Positions 4,978 through 5,767 of a stretch of DNA of 5,767 bases are shown in pieces (within the stretch, counting starts at the first letter, position 1; the number at the start of each line of letters is the position of its first letter). This stretch comes from an uncultured Lachnospiraceae bacterium (GTDB lineage Bacteria; Bacillota; Clostridia; Lachnospirales; Lachnospiraceae), in contig CACXEL010000309.1 of NCBI GenBank assembly GCA_902766655.1, positions 1 through 5,767 on the forward strand, read 5' to 3'. The notes beneath the pieces were generated by a model that was given only the letters and a program-made list of their open reading frames with translations, was not told the origin of the DNA and ran no database searches. Made by a program: the position numbers and the translations under genes.

Positions 4978-5767
4978 TGTCCCCTTCAAAGACCTCGGTC
5001 GCCGGCCCCGTCATGAAAATGTGGCCGCTCTCCCGGTCCCAGTCGATCAGAAGATCGCCGCCGTTCAGCTTGACGGTCACCGGATTTTTGGCCAGCCCGT
5101 TCAGCATGGCCGCCACGGCGGTGGCGCAGGCGCCGGTCCCGCAGGCCCAGGTCTCGCCGGAGCCGCGCTCCCAGACCCGCATCCGGAGGGTGTGGTCATC
5201 GAGGACCTTGACGAATTCCGTGTTGACCCGGTCAGGGAAAAGGGTGTCATTTTCAAAAAGAGGGCCGATCTTCTCGAGCGGCAGATCCTCCACCTCCGGG
5301 ACAAAGGTCACGCAGTGGGGGTTGCCCATGGAGACGCAGGTGATCCGCCACGCCTTGCCACCGATGGCCACCGGCACGTCGACCGCCCGGTCGCCTTCCA
5401 GCCGGACGGGGATATCCGCCGGCTTCAAAATGGCCTCGCCCATGTCGACCTTCAGTAGGACCGCTTTCCCGTCCTCCACCGTGAGCTCCAGCGTCTTCAC
5501 GCCCGAGCCGGTGGCGATGCGGACCGTGGTCTTGTCCGTCAGGCCGTGGTCGTAAACGTACTTGCCCACGCAGCGGATGCCGTTGCCGCACATTTTTCCG
5601 CGGCTGCCGTCGGCGTTGTACATGTCCATCTCAAAATCCGCCTCGTCGGAGGGCTTGATGAGGATCAGGCCGTCCGACCCGATCCCGAAATGCCGGTCGC
5701 TGACGAAAATGGCCGCCGCGGCCGGGTCCGCCACCGTCTCGCGGGTGCAGTCCACATAGACGTAATC
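4967..5767 (-). CDS. dapF: Diaminopimelate epimerase (5' end outside window)
   Basis: DapF converts LL-diaminopimelate to meso-diaminopimelate, feeding both lysine synthesis and peptidoglycan cross-links; it needs no cofactor and uses two cysteines. The frame is open to the window edge, where the first visible residues are DYVYVDC. In known DapF this follows a start of the form MKFxKMHGxGN, so about 11-12 residues are missing. The 266 visible residues plus these give about 278, the family norm. Both catalytic cysteines are present in their motifs: MCGNGIRC (Cys60 of the visible chain) and WACGTGAC (Cys209). HFGIGSDG (26-33), NADGS (51-55), NPHCV (149-153) and ERGSGET (200-206) are further family blocks. 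A GTG near the edge (5755-5753) is not the start, because the conserved DYVY lies before it. The gene ends within an imperfect direct repeat, and proC follows on the same strand. Confidence 0.97.
   Translation of the reverse strand, partial: DYVYVDCTRETVADPAAAAIFVSDRHFGIGSDGLILIKPSDEADFEMDMYNADGSRGKMCGNGIRCVGKYVYDHGLTDKTTVRIATGSGVKTLELTVEDGKAVLLKVDMGEAILKPADIPVRLEGDRAVDVPVAIGGKAWRITCVSMGNPHCVTFVPEVEDLPLEKIGPLFENDTLFPDRVNTEFVKVLDDHTLRMRVWERGSGETWACGTGACATAVAAMLNGLAKNPVTVKLNGGDLLIDWDRESGHIFMTGPATEVFEGDIEL

Noticed and set aside
4800..5555. Long plus-strand reading frames opposite dapF and the spacer
   Set aside because: They lie antisense to a gene with intact catalytic motifs and show low-complexity composition without a domain.

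Overview
The window is a GC-rich stretch of bacterial housekeeping DNA. Gene content and protein style suggest a high-GC member of the Clostridia (Lachnospiraceae/Oscillospiraceae-like): a trigger factor that begins [17 protein letters not shown], a ClpP that begins MNLIKN, strong AGGAGG Shine-Dalgarno sites, and the order tig-clpP-clpX. The taxonomic placement is an inference from style; no rRNA or other marker is present. All genes but one lie on the minus strand, so transcription mostly runs from high to low coordinates.

Layout, in minus-strand reading order: dapF (5767-4967, missing about its first dozen residues at the window edge); a 226-base spacer full of repeats and inverted repeats; proC (4740-3946); a plus-strand CYTH/triphosphate tunnel gene (3468-3935) that converges on proC with only 10 bases between the stop codons; a short divergent control region (3334-3467); a DJ-1/PfpI family gene (3333-2776); a 183-base spacer with the probable tig promoter; tig (2592-1309); clpP (1312-716), which overlaps tig by ATGA; a terminator and structured leader; and clpX (533-1), cut off by the window edge just before its Walker B motif. 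No gene-free stretch exceeds 300 bases.

Functionally there are two blocks. tig-clpP-clpX is a protein-quality block: a ribosome-bound chaperone, the ClpP peptidase and its ClpX unfoldase. dapF and proC are amino-acid biosynthesis genes, for diaminopimelate/lysine and proline. Between them sit the DJ-1-like protein and the CYTH phosphohydrolase, whose physiological roles cannot be fixed from sequence.

I found no mobile element, CRISPR array, tRNA, rRNA or clear new multi-gene system. The points worth a second look are all in the spacers: three copies of a 7-base element in the clpX leader that allow mutually exclusive hairpins ending at the ribosome binding site; a strong terminator inside the clpP-clpX pair; nested inverted repeats between the DJ-1 and CYTH genes; an inverted repeat over the tig promoter; and an apparent partial duplication of the 3' end of dapF. 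These are read by eye and none has been tested by folding or comparison.
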